NCBI RefSeq assembly: GCF_002902755.1
Contig: NZ_PPRS01000073.1
Span: forward strand, 1-64,000
DNA from: Mammaliicoccus lentus
Lineage (GTDB): Bacteria > Bacillota > Bacilli > Staphylococcales > Staphylococcaceae
Length of the DNA stretch: 64,000 bases
Direction of reading: 5' to 3'
Part shown: positions 9,072 through 17,862 of the stretch, in pieces
Position numbering within the stretch: position 1 is the first letter of the stretch
Layout: the number at the start of each line of letters is the position of its first letter
Made by a program: the position numbers and the translations under genes
Notes under the pieces: model-generated
Databases searched by the model: none
What the model was told of the DNA's origin: nothing
What the model saw: the letters and a program-made list of their open reading frames with translations, nothing else

Positions 9072-9175
9072 GTAAACAAAATAAAAATAATGAATCTAAT
9101 AAGTACATAACACTTATTATTTTAGTTGCCTTTATTCTTATATGGGGGAGCGTATACTGGTTATTTATCGTTTAG
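9068..9175 (+). CDS. Small single-pass membrane protein, translationally coupled to xerD
   Basis: A 35-codon ORF starting TTG at 9068, overlapping the xerD stop (TTGA), with AAGGAG at 9054-9059 spaced 8 nt before the start. The product begins MSKQNKNNESNKYI, a polar N-terminus, followed by about 20 hydrophobic residues rich in I, L, V and W, and ends at FIV. That is the pattern of a single transmembrane helix with a short positive cytoplasmic tail. The 3' end overlaps the convergent DUF309 gene by 11 bp. Function unknown; the ribosome site, coupling and composition support a real gene. Confidence 0.6.
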   Translation: MSKQNKNNESNKYITLIILVAFILIWGSVYWLFIV

Positions 9176-9671
9176 CATGTCGATTTTCATATGCTAAATT
9201 ACGACTATTAATAACTTCTGTACGATCTCTTAATAAATGATAGTGTTTAATATAATCTGATATTTGCTCATCATAATTAAATGTAAAATCATCATATGCA
9301 CTTTCTAGCGCTTGATAACAAGCAGAAGTTAGAGGCAATTGTATATTTTGATATGATTTGTTTTGTTGGATGCGCAATATTTGAGAATTAACAACCGATA
9401 TATATTGTGTTTTTTCTATTCCTAAATGATCGAATTGGTCATTTAGTTCTGCTATTTGTAAAGATTTTTGGTAAGTTTTAAGTGCACCTTTAACATTTCC
9501 GCGGCGATAATGGTAACAAGCCGTTGAAAATAATATTAAACTTACGATTGGGTCATTTTTACTAAATTTATCTTGTTCTTTCCAGTGTTCTTCTAAAATA
9601 TCGTGACACTCAAAATAATGTCTTAACACATGGAAATGATAATGAAATTCCATAATATTTGTTTCCATCAT
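9165..9671 (-). CDS. DUF309 family protein
   Basis: 168 residues. The N-terminal motif FECHDILEEHWKEQ matches the DUF309 signature (HDxLEExW) shared with B. subtilis YpuF, which also lies next to scpA. It is predicted to be helical with no signal or membrane segment; biochemical role unknown. A ribosome site (GAGGG) lies 4 nt from ATG 9671 and 7 nt from the next ATG (9668), so either may be used. It is on the opposite strand to its neighbours, divergent from scpA. Confidence 0.8.
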   Translation of the reverse strand: MMETNIMEFHYHFHVLRHYFECHDILEEHWKEQDKFSKNDPIVSLILFSTACYHYRRGNVKGALKTYQKSLQIAELNDQFDHLGIEKTQYISVVNSQILRIQQNKSYQNIQLPLTSACYQALESAYDDFTFNYDEQISDYIKHYHLLRDRTEVINSRNLAYENRHAKR

Positions 9672-9765
9672 AAATCCCTCACAGCATAGAATCTTTATAC
9701 GTAATCATGTTATAATAATTTTTAGGTTTATGCACGTAAAAGGAATAGAAAAGAGGAAGTCTTAA

Positions 9766-10500
9766 ATGTATGAAGTAAAACTCGATGCCTTTGAAGGTCC
9801 TTTAGATTTATTACTTCATTTGATACAAAAATACGAAATAGATATTTATGATATTCCAATGAAGGAATTAACAGAGCAATATTTAAGTTATATCCATCAA
9901 ATGAAAATATTAGAAATAAATGTAGCAAGTGAATATTTAGTAATGGCTTCAGAATTATTAATGATTAAAAGTAAATTATTATTACCAACACCTCCATCCG
10001 ATATTGATGAATTAGAAGATGACCCTAGGGAAGATTTAGTAAGACAATTGATTGAATATCAAAACTATAAAGAATATGCGCAATTGTTAAATGAAAAGAA
10101 AAATGATAGAGAACAAATTTTTGTGAAGAAGCCAGCTGATTTATCGAAATTTGAAGCTGTTCATGATAAACGAGCGCCGTTAGATTTAAATATGACAGAT
10201 TTAATCATTGCATATCAACGGACTAAAAAGAGACAACGTTTTAATCAGCCACAAAATGTTACAGTTAACGAAGATTCTTATACAATTGAAATGGCAACTT
10301 CTAAAATAAGAGAAGAACTTTCAAATAAGAAAAGTTATCATTTTTTCGAAGCGTTACCACCAGATTTATCAATACCGGTATTAGTCACAATGTTTTTAGC
10401 AGTATTAGAAATGATGAAATTAAGACAAATTGATGTTTTTCAACAACATCAATTTGGAGAAATAACAATAAATCGAGGCGTCAATTATGTCAGTGAGTAA
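9766..10500 (+). CDS. scpA: Segregation and condensation protein A
   Basis: Kleisin subunit that bridges Smc heads in the bacterial condensin complex, needed for chromosome compaction and segregation. The 244 residues start YEVKLDAFEGPLDLLLHLI, the conserved ScpA N-terminus that contacts the Smc neck. The C-terminal winged helix (LAVLEMMKLRQI) binds the Smc head. A TATAAT box is present at 9711-9716. The end overlaps scpB by 14 bp, implying coupled translation. Confidence 0.96.
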   Translation: MYEVKLDAFEGPLDLLLHLIQKYEIDIYDIPMKELTEQYLSYIHQMKILEINVASEYLVMASELLMIKSKLLLPTPPSDIDELEDDPREDLVRQLIEYQNYKEYAQLLNEKKNDREQIFVKKPADLSKFEAVHDKRAPLDLNMTDLIIAYQRTKKRQRFNQPQNVTVNEDSYTIEMATSKIREELSNKKSYHFFEALPPDLSIPVLVTMFLAVLEMMKLRQIDVFQQHQFGEITINRGVNYVSE

Positions 10501-11044
10501 ATTAGGATTATTAGAAGGATTGTTATATTCTTTAGGTGATGAAGGAATTGAAGTTAATCAATTATGTGAGTTATTAGAAATTACACCGTCACAACTTAAA
10601 GATTTAGCAAGCGAATATGAGAGAGAAACATTACAAATTATTTTTTATGGTAACAAGTGTATATTAACAGCGAAGACAATTATGCATCCATATTTAGAGC
10701 AATTAATGTTGGATAATGTAAACACAAAATTATCACAAGCAGCTTTAGAAACACTTTCGATTATTGCTTATAATCAGCCTGTTACAAGAAGTGATATAGA
10801 AGTGATAAGAGGTGTGAATTCTGATGCTTCAGTAAAAACGTTAATTGCTAAAGGTGTAATAGAGTCAAAGCATAATGAACAATCAAGAAGCCAATTGTTA
10901 TATACAACTGAATACTTTTTAAATGTTTTCGGTTTAACATCTTTAGATGATTTGCCTAAGACAACAAATGATGAAAATGAACAAGAAGAAATGGATTTAT
11001 TCTTTAGTAGCATGAACGAATCAGAAAATGAGGAGCAATCATAA
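10487..11044 (+). CDS. scpB: Segregation and condensation protein B
   Basis: A partner of ScpA that stabilises Smc-ScpA as a dimer of winged-helix domains. The 185 residues carry the family signature ALETLSIIAYNQPVTRSDIE (95-114), leading into IRGVNSD. The C-terminal acidic tail is normal. It is in an operon with scpA upstream and rluB downstream; its stop overlaps the rluB ATG by one base. Confidence 0.96.
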   Translation: MSVSKLGLLEGLLYSLGDEGIEVNQLCELLEITPSQLKDLASEYERETLQIIFYGNKCILTAKTIMHPYLEQLMLDNVNTKLSQAALETLSIIAYNQPVTRSDIEVIRGVNSDASVKTLIAKGVIESKHNEQSRSQLLYTTEYFLNVFGLTSLDDLPKTTNDENEQEEMDLFFSSMNESENEEQS

Positions 11045-11781
11045 TGAGCGAAGAATTAGAGAGATTACAAAAGGTTATTGCAAAAAGCGGTTATACTTCA
11101 CGTAGAAAAGCTGAAAAGTTAATAGAAGAAGGTTTAGTGACAGTTAACCATGAACGTGTAACAGAACTTGGTACTAAAGTGAAAGAAACTGATCACATTG
11201 AAGTTGAGGGGATTCCTCTTGAAATGCCAGATAAGTTATATATATTATTCCATAAACCAACTAAAGTTATTACAAGCGTTTCTGATGATAAAGGGCGCGC
11301 TGTTGTAACAGATTATTTCAAAGATTTAAAAACACGAATTTTTCCTGTTGGAAGATTAGATTACGATACTTCAGGTTTATTAATTCTGACTAATGATGGG
11401 GAATTCACAAACTTAATGACTCATCCAAGATATAAAATAAAGAAAAAATATATAGCTAAACTTAAAGGATACCTTTTAAGAGAAGAGGTTAAACAGTTAG
11501 AAAAAGGCATTAAGTTAGAAGATGGTATGACTCAACCAGCATTAATAAAAGTTAAGAGTCAAGATAGAGACCGAAATGTTACACATGTAGAAATCACAAT
11601 AACTGAAGGTAGAAATAGACAAGTTAGAAGAATGTTTAGTCATTTCGGACATGAAGTAACTAAATTATCTAGAGTAGAGTACGGTCCTTTAAATTTAAAA
11701 GGTTTAAATGCTGGACAGGGCAGAACCTTGACACCGCATGAGGTTAAAGTATTAAGACATCTAGCGCAAGATGGTAAATAA
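11044..11781 (+). CDS. rluB: 23S rRNA pseudouridine synthase RluB
   Basis: It isomerises a uridine of 23S rRNA (2605 in E. coli numbering) to pseudouridine. The 245 residues have an N-terminal S4 RNA-binding domain (about 6-55) and the RsuA/RluB catalytic domain, with the active Asp106 in GRLDYDTSGLL. The C-terminal motif EGRNRQVRRMF is diagnostic. It is the last gene of the scpAB operon; a hairpin at 11844-11867 follows. Confidence 0.93.
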   Translation: MSEELERLQKVIAKSGYTSRRKAEKLIEEGLVTVNHERVTELGTKVKETDHIEVEGIPLEMPDKLYILFHKPTKVITSVSDDKGRAVVTDYFKDLKTRIFPVGRLDYDTSGLLILTNDGEFTNLMTHPRYKIKKKYIAKLKGYLLREEVKQLEKGIKLEDGMTQPALIKVKSQDRDRNVTHVEITITEGRNRQVRRMFSHFGHEVTKLSRVEYGPLNLKGLNAGQGRTLTPHEVKVLRHLAQDGK

Positions 11782-11783
11782 GC

Positions 11784-11797
11784 TGAAAACGTTCACA
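11784..11797 (+). promoter_or_regulatory. Catabolite response element (cre) upstream of resA
   Basis: TGAAAACGTTCACA fits the CcpA consensus TGWAANCGNTNWCA at every position. It lies about 50 bp before the start point predicted from the TATACT box at 11829. CcpA control of the res operon is known in B. subtilis; here it is inferred. Confidence 0.6.
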
Positions 11798-11825
11798 ATT
11801 ATGCCACTAAACTAGTATTTAGTCA

Positions 11826-11834
11826 TGATATACT
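11826..11834 (+). promoter_or_regulatory. Extended -10 promoter of the res-srr operon
   Basis: TGATATACT (TGn followed by TATACT at 11829-11834) is an extended -10 element with a poor -35. That suggests dependence on an activator. It is 62 bp from the resA start. Confidence 0.45.
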
Positions 11835-11843
11835 AAACAAAAC

Positions 11844-11875
11844 ACCATAACATATTATATGTATGGTTTTTTATT
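11844..11875 (+). terminator. Hairpin with T run between rluB and resA
   Basis: ACCATAACATA (11844-11854) folds with TATGTATGGT (11858-11867), followed by six T. It may terminate the scp-rluB transcript. Because it lies downstream of the predicted resA promoter it could also attenuate resA. Confidence 0.6.
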
Positions 11876-11895
11876 GTGTTAGGGAGGATTTTTAA

Positions 11896-12432
11896 ATGAA
11901 AAGGAAACAAAAGAAAATACTGCAAATTGTTATTACAGCTCTAATATTAATAGCAATCGTTTTTACAGTATGGTCTAGTCTTTCAAAAGATAAAGATAAA
12001 GTGGCTCAAGTAGGTGATGATGCGCCGTTGTTCGAGCTAGAAACAGTTGATGGTAAAAAAGTTAACCTTGAAGATTTTAAAGGTAAGGGAGTTTTAATAA
12101 ACTTTTGGGGAACATGGTGTGAACCATGTAAACGTGAAATGCCTGAGCTAGAAAATCAATATAAAGAATATAAGGATAAAGGCGTAGAAGTAGTAGCTAT
12201 TCACGTTAGAGACAATCCACAACAAATTAAACAATATTTAAGTTCATTAAAAGAAACACCAACATTTAATGTCGCTATGGATAACGATAATTTAGTTACT
12301 GATGCGTACGGTGTGAACCCACTTCCTACAACAATAACAGTTGATAAAGATGGTAAAGTGAAATCAAAACATACTGGTGAACTTTCGAAAAAACAAATCA
12401 TTAAAGAGATGGAATCGGTCAAAGTGAAGTAG
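11896..12432 (+). CDS. resA: Thiol-disulfide oxidoreductase ResA
   Basis: A membrane-anchored thioredoxin-fold protein that reduces the haem-binding cysteines of apocytochrome c on the outer face of the membrane. The 178 residues have an uncleaved N-terminal membrane anchor (about 9-27) and the active site Cys75-Glu-Pro-Cys78 in WGTWCEPCKREM; CEPC is the ResA-type motif. GGGAGGA precedes the ATG. It is the first gene of resA-resB-resC-srrA-srrB; the cytochrome c subunit QcrC is the obvious local client. Confidence 0.95.
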   Translation: MKRKQKKILQIVITALILIAIVFTVWSSLSKDKDKVAQVGDDAPLFELETVDGKKVNLEDFKGKGVLINFWGTWCEPCKREMPELENQYKEYKDKGVEVVAIHVRDNPQQIKQYLSSLKETPTFNVAMDNDNLVTDAYGVNPLPTTITVDKDGKVKSKHTGELSKKQIIKEMESVKVK

Positions 12433-12445
12433 AGGGGGATTAAAG

Positions 12446-14095
12446 GTGAGTAACAGTAACAAGCAAATCGTTTGTGAGTGTGGGTTCAAAAATCCTGAAG
12501 GAACTCAGCTTTGTTTAAACTGTGGTCGATTAATTAACGACGACTACGATAAGAAAAAAACGACAGACGTTATGAGATACGATGGACAAGCCATAAGGTC
12601 TAAAACTAAAAACAGAACGTTATTGGATCGCGTTTGGAATTTCTTCGCGTCAATAAAAACAGGGGTCACATTACTAGTTATTACCGTGATTGCAGCATCA
12701 ATAGGTACGATATTCCCACAAGAATATTTTATCCCAATGAACGTAAATCCCGAACAATATTATTATGAACATTATGGTTCACTAGGTTTACTATACTATA
12801 AATTAGGTTTTCATAATTTATACAGTTCATGGTGGTTTTTAATATTACTGGGCTTAGTTGCATTCTCTATCATAACTTCAAGTATAGATAGAGGCCTCCC
12901 ATTACATAAATCATTAAAAAAACAACGAACTAAGAAGCATATCACTTTCTTTAAACGCCAAAGATTATACATGTCTACTAAAGATAAAGTTGATTTAGAT
13001 GCATTAGGCAAATCTTTTAATGAAAAAAGATACAAAGTAAAAAGAGATGGCGATAATCTATTGCTCGAAAAAGGTCGTCTATCAAGATACGGGCCATACA
13101 TTAACCATCTAGGATTAATCATATTATTATTCGGTGCAATGCTCCGCTTCTTACCTGGCTTTTATTTAGATGAGATGGTCTACATTAAAGAAGGTGAAAC
13201 AAAACCTGTCCCAGGTACAGATAGAGAATATTATATGAAAAACAACGACTTTATCTATGAAGAATACGACCAAAAATCTCAATCAAATACAAATCCTGAA
13301 TCTATTGATCCAAGTCTAAATAAAATAGCGAAAAATTATGAAACGAAAGCTACTTTATATAAAAATAGTAAACAGGATGTTATCGGCTCAGATGCAAACT
13401 TAAAAGAAGTTAAATCAGATTCTATCAAAGTAAACCATCCGTTGACTTACGATAATTTACAGTTTTATCAAAGTAGTTTTGATAATTCATTGCTTAAAGA
13501 AATGACGTTCAATTTAAAAACGAAAGATGGAAAAGAATTAGGTGAATCATTCACTGTTAATTTGGATAACCCTAAGAAAGAATATAAAGTAGGCAATGAC
13601 TACACAGTTAAATTACGTAGTTATGCACCAGATTATGAAAAAATAGAAAATGGTGTACTAGCAACGAAAACACCAAATCCAAACAATCCTGCTTTTGTGT
13701 TTGAAGTAAATAAAAAAGGTGAGAAACCAGAATTTAGTTTCTTAAGAATTAAAGAGTCTCAAGATATTTCTGAGAATAATCAATATGAAGTAAAATTTGC
13801 TAATGCTACTAATCAATGGGCTACAGTATTAGCTGTTAAAAAAGACTTAACGCTTCCTATTCTCTTAACTGGTTTCATCATATTCTTAATTGGTTTAGCA
13901 GTTGGTTCGTATATTAACCATAGACGTGTATGGGTTAGCGCTAACGACGGTGAATTTAATATTGCCGGCCATACAAATAAGAACTATTATGGATTTAGTA
14001 AAGAAATCAATCAAGTTCTAGACAAACATAATATTCAACATATAGTTGATACAAAAGAAGATTCACATGAAAGCAAGGAGGCAAACAATGGATAA
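12446..14095 (+). CDS. resB: Cytochrome c biogenesis protein ResB (CcsB-type)
   Basis: With ResC it moves haem across the membrane and attaches it to apocytochrome c. The 549 residues have four predicted membrane segments (about 70-95, 125-145, 215-235, 475-495) and a large outside domain between the third and fourth. The N-terminus carries a zinc-ribbon-like set of cysteines, Cys10, Cys12, Cys23 and Cys26, in the cytoplasm. Start is GTG 12446 after AGAGGGGG. The end overlaps resC by 8 bp. Confidence 0.95.
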   Translation: MSNSNKQIVCECGFKNPEGTQLCLNCGRLINDDYDKKKTTDVMRYDGQAIRSKTKNRTLLDRVWNFFASIKTGVTLLVITVIAASIGTIFPQEYFIPMNVNPEQYYYEHYGSLGLLYYKLGFHNLYSSWWFLILLGLVAFSIITSSIDRGLPLHKSLKKQRTKKHITFFKRQRLYMSTKDKVDLDALGKSFNEKRYKVKRDGDNLLLEKGRLSRYGPYINHLGLIILLFGAMLRFLPGFYLDEMVYIKEGETKPVPGTDREYYMKNNDFIYEEYDQKSQSNTNPESIDPSLNKIAKNYETKATLYKNSKQDVIGSDANLKEVKSDSIKVNHPLTYDNLQFYQSSFDNSLLKEMTFNLKTKDGKELGESFTVNLDNPKKEYKVGNDYTVKLRSYAPDYEKIENGVLATKTPNPNNPAFVFEVNKKGEKPEFSFLRIKESQDISENNQYEVKFANATNQWATVLAVKKDLTLPILLTGFIIFLIGLAVGSYINHRRVWVSANDGEFNIAGHTNKNYYGFSKEINQVLDKHNIQHIVDTKEDSHESKEANNG

Positions 14096-15305
14096 AGATT
14101 TAATATTAAATATAAGTAATATCAGTTTATATTCAGCATTTATTTTATATCTTGTTGCAGTTGTGCCATTTTCATTTTCAGTTCGTTCTTCAAAAAAGCG
14201 AGCTGAAAAGATTGGTGTAACGTTAACGATAGTAGGATTTGTGTTACAAATCATTTATTTTATAACGAGATGGATAGCAGCAGGACATGCCCCAGTAAGT
14301 AATATGTACGAATTCTTGACGATGTTTGGCATTATGATGGTAGGTGGCTTCTTAGTCATTTATTCTATTTATAAAACGCCTGTTCTTGCATTGTTCGTAT
14401 TACCAATTGCAATGTTGCTTATTGCTTATGCAAGTATGTTCTCAAGAGACGTATCTCCATTAATACCAGCTTTACAATCAAGTTGGTTAGCTATACACGT
14501 TATTACGGTAACTATATCTTATGGTATTTTATCCATTAGCTGTGTAGCAGGATTAATATACTTATTAGCAGCAGTAAGTCCAAAAGAAAAATCTATACAT
14601 AGTTTCTTTGTTGAAGTCATTATGTATTTCGTTGTTATTGTTATTGGATTTATTTTAACGACTGTTGTCATGAAAGATATCGCTGGTTATGATGACACTT
14701 ATTTCTTTATTGATAAGAATGATAGTAATTCAGTGCAACATTATCATCTTCCAGCTTTTGTTACACAACAAGATAGTTTGCTAGTTGATCATGTATCCGG
14801 TAGTGATTATGAACCTAAAGAGCGTACAGATATATTAAAATGGTCTAAAATTGAACTACCTGCAGTTATTAATGCTCAAAAATTAAACACTGTAATATGG
14901 TCTATTGTTATAGGTACAATCCTTTATGGTATACTAAGATTGATTTTCAAAGGTCGAACTTTATTTAGCTTAATAAAACCATTAACCAAACGCGTTAATT
15001 TATCGCTTATGGATGAAATAGGTTATCGTTCAGTTATAATCGGTTTCCCCTTATTTGCTTTAGGCGGTATATTATTTGCTAGTATTTGGGCACAGATGGC
15101 ATGGAGTAGGTATTGGGGTTGGGACCCTAAAGAAGTATGGGCACTCATTACATTCTTGTATTATGCAATATTCCTACACTTAAGATTAGGTAAAGGCTGG
15201 GAAGGCAGAAAATCTGCTTGGCTAGCAGTTGGCGGCCTTGCTATCATTCTATTTAATGTAATCGCAGTTAACTTAATCGTAGCAGGATTACATTCTTACG
15301 CATAA
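14088..15305 (+). CDS. resC: Cytochrome c biogenesis protein ResC (CcsA-type)
   Basis: A haem-handling membrane protein of the System II cytochrome c assembly pathway. From ATG 14088, which follows AAGGAGG, it has 405 residues and several membrane spans. The haem-binding tryptophan-rich motif is WGWDPKEVWALI, preceded by WAQMAWSRY. An in-frame upstream start inside resB is unlikely because it lacks a ribosome site. It overlaps resB and is followed 31 bp later by srrA. Confidence 0.95.
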   Translation: MDKDLILNISNISLYSAFILYLVAVVPFSFSVRSSKKRAEKIGVTLTIVGFVLQIIYFITRWIAAGHAPVSNMYEFLTMFGIMMVGGFLVIYSIYKTPVLALFVLPIAMLLIAYASMFSRDVSPLIPALQSSWLAIHVITVTISYGILSISCVAGLIYLLAAVSPKEKSIHSFFVEVIMYFVVIVIGFILTTVVMKDIAGYDDTYFFIDKNDSNSVQHYHLPAFVTQQDSLLVDHVSGSDYEPKERTDILKWSKIELPAVINAQKLNTVIWSIVIGTILYGILRLIFKGRTLFSLIKPLTKRVNLSLMDEIGYRSVIIGFPLFALGGILFASIWAQMAWSRYWGWDPKEVWALITFLYYAIFLHLRLGKGWEGRKSAWLAVGGLAIILFNVIAVNLIVAGLHSYA

Positions 15306-15336
15306 TATTGCTAGACTAGAAAGGAGTTTTGTAAGA

Positions 15337-16044
15337 ATGACAGACCGTATTTTAGTTGTAGACGACGAAGATAGAATTCGTAAATTAGTAACAATGTACC
15401 TTGAAAGAGAAGGGTACGAAACAGATGAAGCAGAAAATGGTCAAGTCGCAATCGATAAAGCTTTAAACGAAGATTATGATTGTATTTTACTAGATTTAAT
15501 GTTGCCAGAATTAGATGGTATTGAAGTATGTAAACGACTAAGAGAAACTAAATCTACACCTATTATTATGCTAACTGCTAAAGGTGAAGAAAATAATAGA
15601 GTCGAAGGTTTTGAATCTGGAGCAGATGATTATATTGTAAACCCATTCTCGCCAAGAGAAGTAGTTTTACGAGTTAAAGCTTTATTAAGAAGAACAACTA
15701 ATCATGCCGTAGTCAATCAATCAAATACTGCTAAAGACCTTATCGTATTCGAAAATCTAGTTATAGATAATGATGCTCATCGTGTATTAGCAGATCAAAA
15801 AGAAGTGAACTTAACACCTAAAGAATATGAATTATTATTATATTTAGCGAAATCACCTGATAAAGTATTCGATCGTGAGCAACTCCTTAAAGAAGTATGG
15901 CATTATGAATTTTACGGAGACCTACGTACTGTAGATACACACGTAAAAAGATTACGCGAAAAGCTAAATCGTGTATCTGAAGAAGCTGCTCAAATGATTC
16001 ATACTGTATGGGGTGTTGGATATAAATTTGAGGCGCCTGAATAA
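15337..16044 (+). CDS. srrA: Response regulator SrrA (ResD-type)
   Basis: An OmpR-family regulator of respiratory and anaerobic genes, partner of SrrB. The 235 residues have a receiver domain with acidic residues Asp9 and Asp10, phospho-acceptor Asp53 (LLDLMLPE) and Thr80, then a winged-helix domain (about 130-232) with the DLRTVDTHVKRLREKL recognition helix. The switch lysine expected at position 102 (YIVKPFSP in relatives) is Asn here (AAC at 15640-15642), which could weaken phosphorylation or signalling. Its stop overlaps the srrB ATG (TAATG). Confidence 0.95.
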   Translation: MTDRILVVDDEDRIRKLVTMYLEREGYETDEAENGQVAIDKALNEDYDCILLDLMLPELDGIEVCKRLRETKSTPIIMLTAKGEENNRVEGFESGADDYIVNPFSPREVVLRVKALLRRTTNHAVVNQSNTAKDLIVFENLVIDNDAHRVLADQKEVNLTPKEYELLLYLAKSPDKVFDREQLLKEVWHYEFYGDLRTVDTHVKRLREKLNRVSEEAAQMIHTVWGVGYKFEAPE

Positions 16045-17783
16045 TGAGACGGCTGAATAGTGTCGTTGTAAAACTGTGGTTATCTATTATATTAATAGTA
16101 ACGACAGTTTTACTTTTATTAAGTGGCTTTTTAATCACATTTATCCAATCTTACAACACCTCTAATATTGGTGAAAACTTATATAATAATGCAGCTAAAA
16201 TTGAACGACTAATGCTAAATACACATGAAAAAGATTCCACGATTGATTATGCAAGAGAGCTTGTAGAAGACCCAGCAGGACTCATTATCATTAAAAACAA
16301 AAAAGATTTACAAGAAAAATCTGAAGATCCTTTAAAAGGGGTAATGATTAATGAAATAAGAAAAAACCCTTCATTCAACAAAGTATTTCGTAGCAATGAA
16401 CATGTTTTAAAAGAAATTAAGCTAACTGTTAACGGTGAAGATCATCGTTATATCTTACTAGGTTATCCTTCTCAAGCATTTCAAAGTGATAACGCGGGTA
16501 TATTTTTATTCCAAGATATCAATTCAATAAAAGAAACGCAAAAAGTGATTACGTTAAGTATATTGATAGCTGCTATCATATTATTGATCGTCAGCACAGT
16601 ATTTGCATTCTTTCTTTCAACTCGAATTACTAAACCACTTATTCAACTTAAATATGCTGCTTTTAAAGTAGCGAAAGGTCATTACACAGAAAAAGTACCT
16701 ATTTATACGAGAGATGAAATAGGTGAACTAGGTTTAGCATTTAATAAGATGAGTAAAGATATTAGAAAAAATATAGAAGATGTAAAGTCTAAAAACAATA
16801 TTCAAGAAAAATTAATCAATTCAATGATTGATGGTGTCATTGGTATCAATGATAAAAATGAAGTTATTATTTCAAACTCAAAAGCGGACGCATTCTTAAA
16901 TGAGTTAAAAGACTTTGAAAACAAAGATATGAGTGAACAAAGAAATGTTACTTTTAAAGAGAAGAACACTCAATTTTTCGAATATGAATTAGGACATAAA
17001 TATTATGTCGTAATATCTACTTATATTGAAAGTATTCAAATTGATGGGTCATCAGGTATCGTCATTATCATTAGAGATATGACAGAAGAACATCATATGG
17101 ATCAAATGAAGAAAGACTTTATAGCAAGTGTCTCACACGAATTAAGAACGCCTATATCTATGTTACAAGGCTATACTGAAGCAATAGTAGATAGTGTTGT
17201 AACAGAGAAAAAAGATGTAGATGATTTCTTGTATATTATTTTAGATGAATCGAAAAGATTAAGCCGTCTAGTCAATGAATTATTAGAAGTAGCTAAAATG
17301 GACGCAGAAGGTATTAAAGTTTCATTGGCTGACTTTAACATCACGACATTAATTAATAAAATAGATACAAAATTCAAGCCTCAAGCTATTGAAAATAATT
17401 TAAAACTTTCAGTTAAGCATGTAGGTGATGGCAACACTTGGTATGGCGATGTTGATAGAATAGAACAAGTCTTAACAAACTTAATAGATAATGCTATTAG
17501 GTACACACACGAAGAAGATAGCATCGACGTTATATTTGATGATAGTCTAGAAGACTATGTACAAATCAAGGTTAAAGATACAGGCGTCGGCATTGCAAAA
17601 GAGCATTTAGAACAAATATTTGATCGGTTTTATAAAGTGGATACTTCTCGTACGAGAGGTAAATACGGAACTGGCCTTGGATTATTTATTGTTGAAAAAA
17701 TAATAGATGCCCATGAAGGTAGTATAGATGTGCAAAGTAAAGAACAAATAGGGACAGAATTTACAATCACTTTACCAAAATAA
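16044..17783 (+). CDS. srrB: Sensor histidine kinase SrrB (ResE-type)
   Basis: A membrane kinase that phosphorylates SrrA according to the redox state of the respiratory chain. The 579 residues run: membrane helix (about 9-31), extracytoplasmic domain, second helix (about 168-192), HAMP, PAS-like domain, then the kinase core with phospho-acceptor His365 (SVSHELRTPISM). ATP-binding boxes are N (NLIDNAIRYTHEE), G1 (VKDTGVGI) and G2 (GKYGTGLGLFIV). It is the last gene of the operon, and an FMN riboswitch unit follows. Confidence 0.96.
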   Translation: MRRLNSVVVKLWLSIILIVTTVLLLLSGFLITFIQSYNTSNIGENLYNNAAKIERLMLNTHEKDSTIDYARELVEDPAGLIIIKNKKDLQEKSEDPLKGVMINEIRKNPSFNKVFRSNEHVLKEIKLTVNGEDHRYILLGYPSQAFQSDNAGIFLFQDINSIKETQKVITLSILIAAIILLIVSTVFAFFLSTRITKPLIQLKYAAFKVAKGHYTEKVPIYTRDEIGELGLAFNKMSKDIRKNIEDVKSKNNIQEKLINSMIDGVIGINDKNEVIISNSKADAFLNELKDFENKDMSEQRNVTFKEKNTQFFEYELGHKYYVVISTYIESIQIDGSSGIVIIIRDMTEEHHMDQMKKDFIASVSHELRTPISMLQGYTEAIVDSVVTEKKDVDDFLYIILDESKRLSRLVNELLEVAKMDAEGIKVSLADFNITTLINKIDTKFKPQAIENNLKLSVKHVGDGNTWYGDVDRIEQVLTNLIDNAIRYTHEEDSIDVIFDDSLEDYVQIKVKDTGVGIAKEHLEQIFDRFYKVDTSRTRGKYGTGLGLFIVEKIIDAHEGSIDVQSKEQIGTEFTITLPK

Positions 17784-17813
17784 AATATTTATGAGTTGAT
17801 TTGATGAAAATCC

Positions 17814-17837
17814 CTTAGCAATGTGCTAAGATATAAT
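17814..17837 (+). promoter_or_regulatory. ribU promoter -10 with abutting palindrome
   Basis: TATAAT at 17832-17837 lies 25 bp before the riboswitch. CTTAGCA (17814-17820) and TGCTAAG (17824-17830) form a perfect 7-bp inverted repeat filling the spacer region. No convincing -35 is seen, so the palindrome may be an operator. Confidence 0.4.
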
Positions 17838-17862
17838 CGTAAAATAAAATTAAATAAAAATT

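Noticed and set aside
9165-9671. Sign of recent transfer of the minus-strand DUF309 gene
   Set aside because: A DUF309 gene beside scpA is normal in Bacilli and its codon use looks like its neighbours; only the orientation differs.
14046-14087. ResC starting at 14046 inside resB
   Set aside because: There is no ribosome site, whereas AAGGAGG stands just before ATG 14088.
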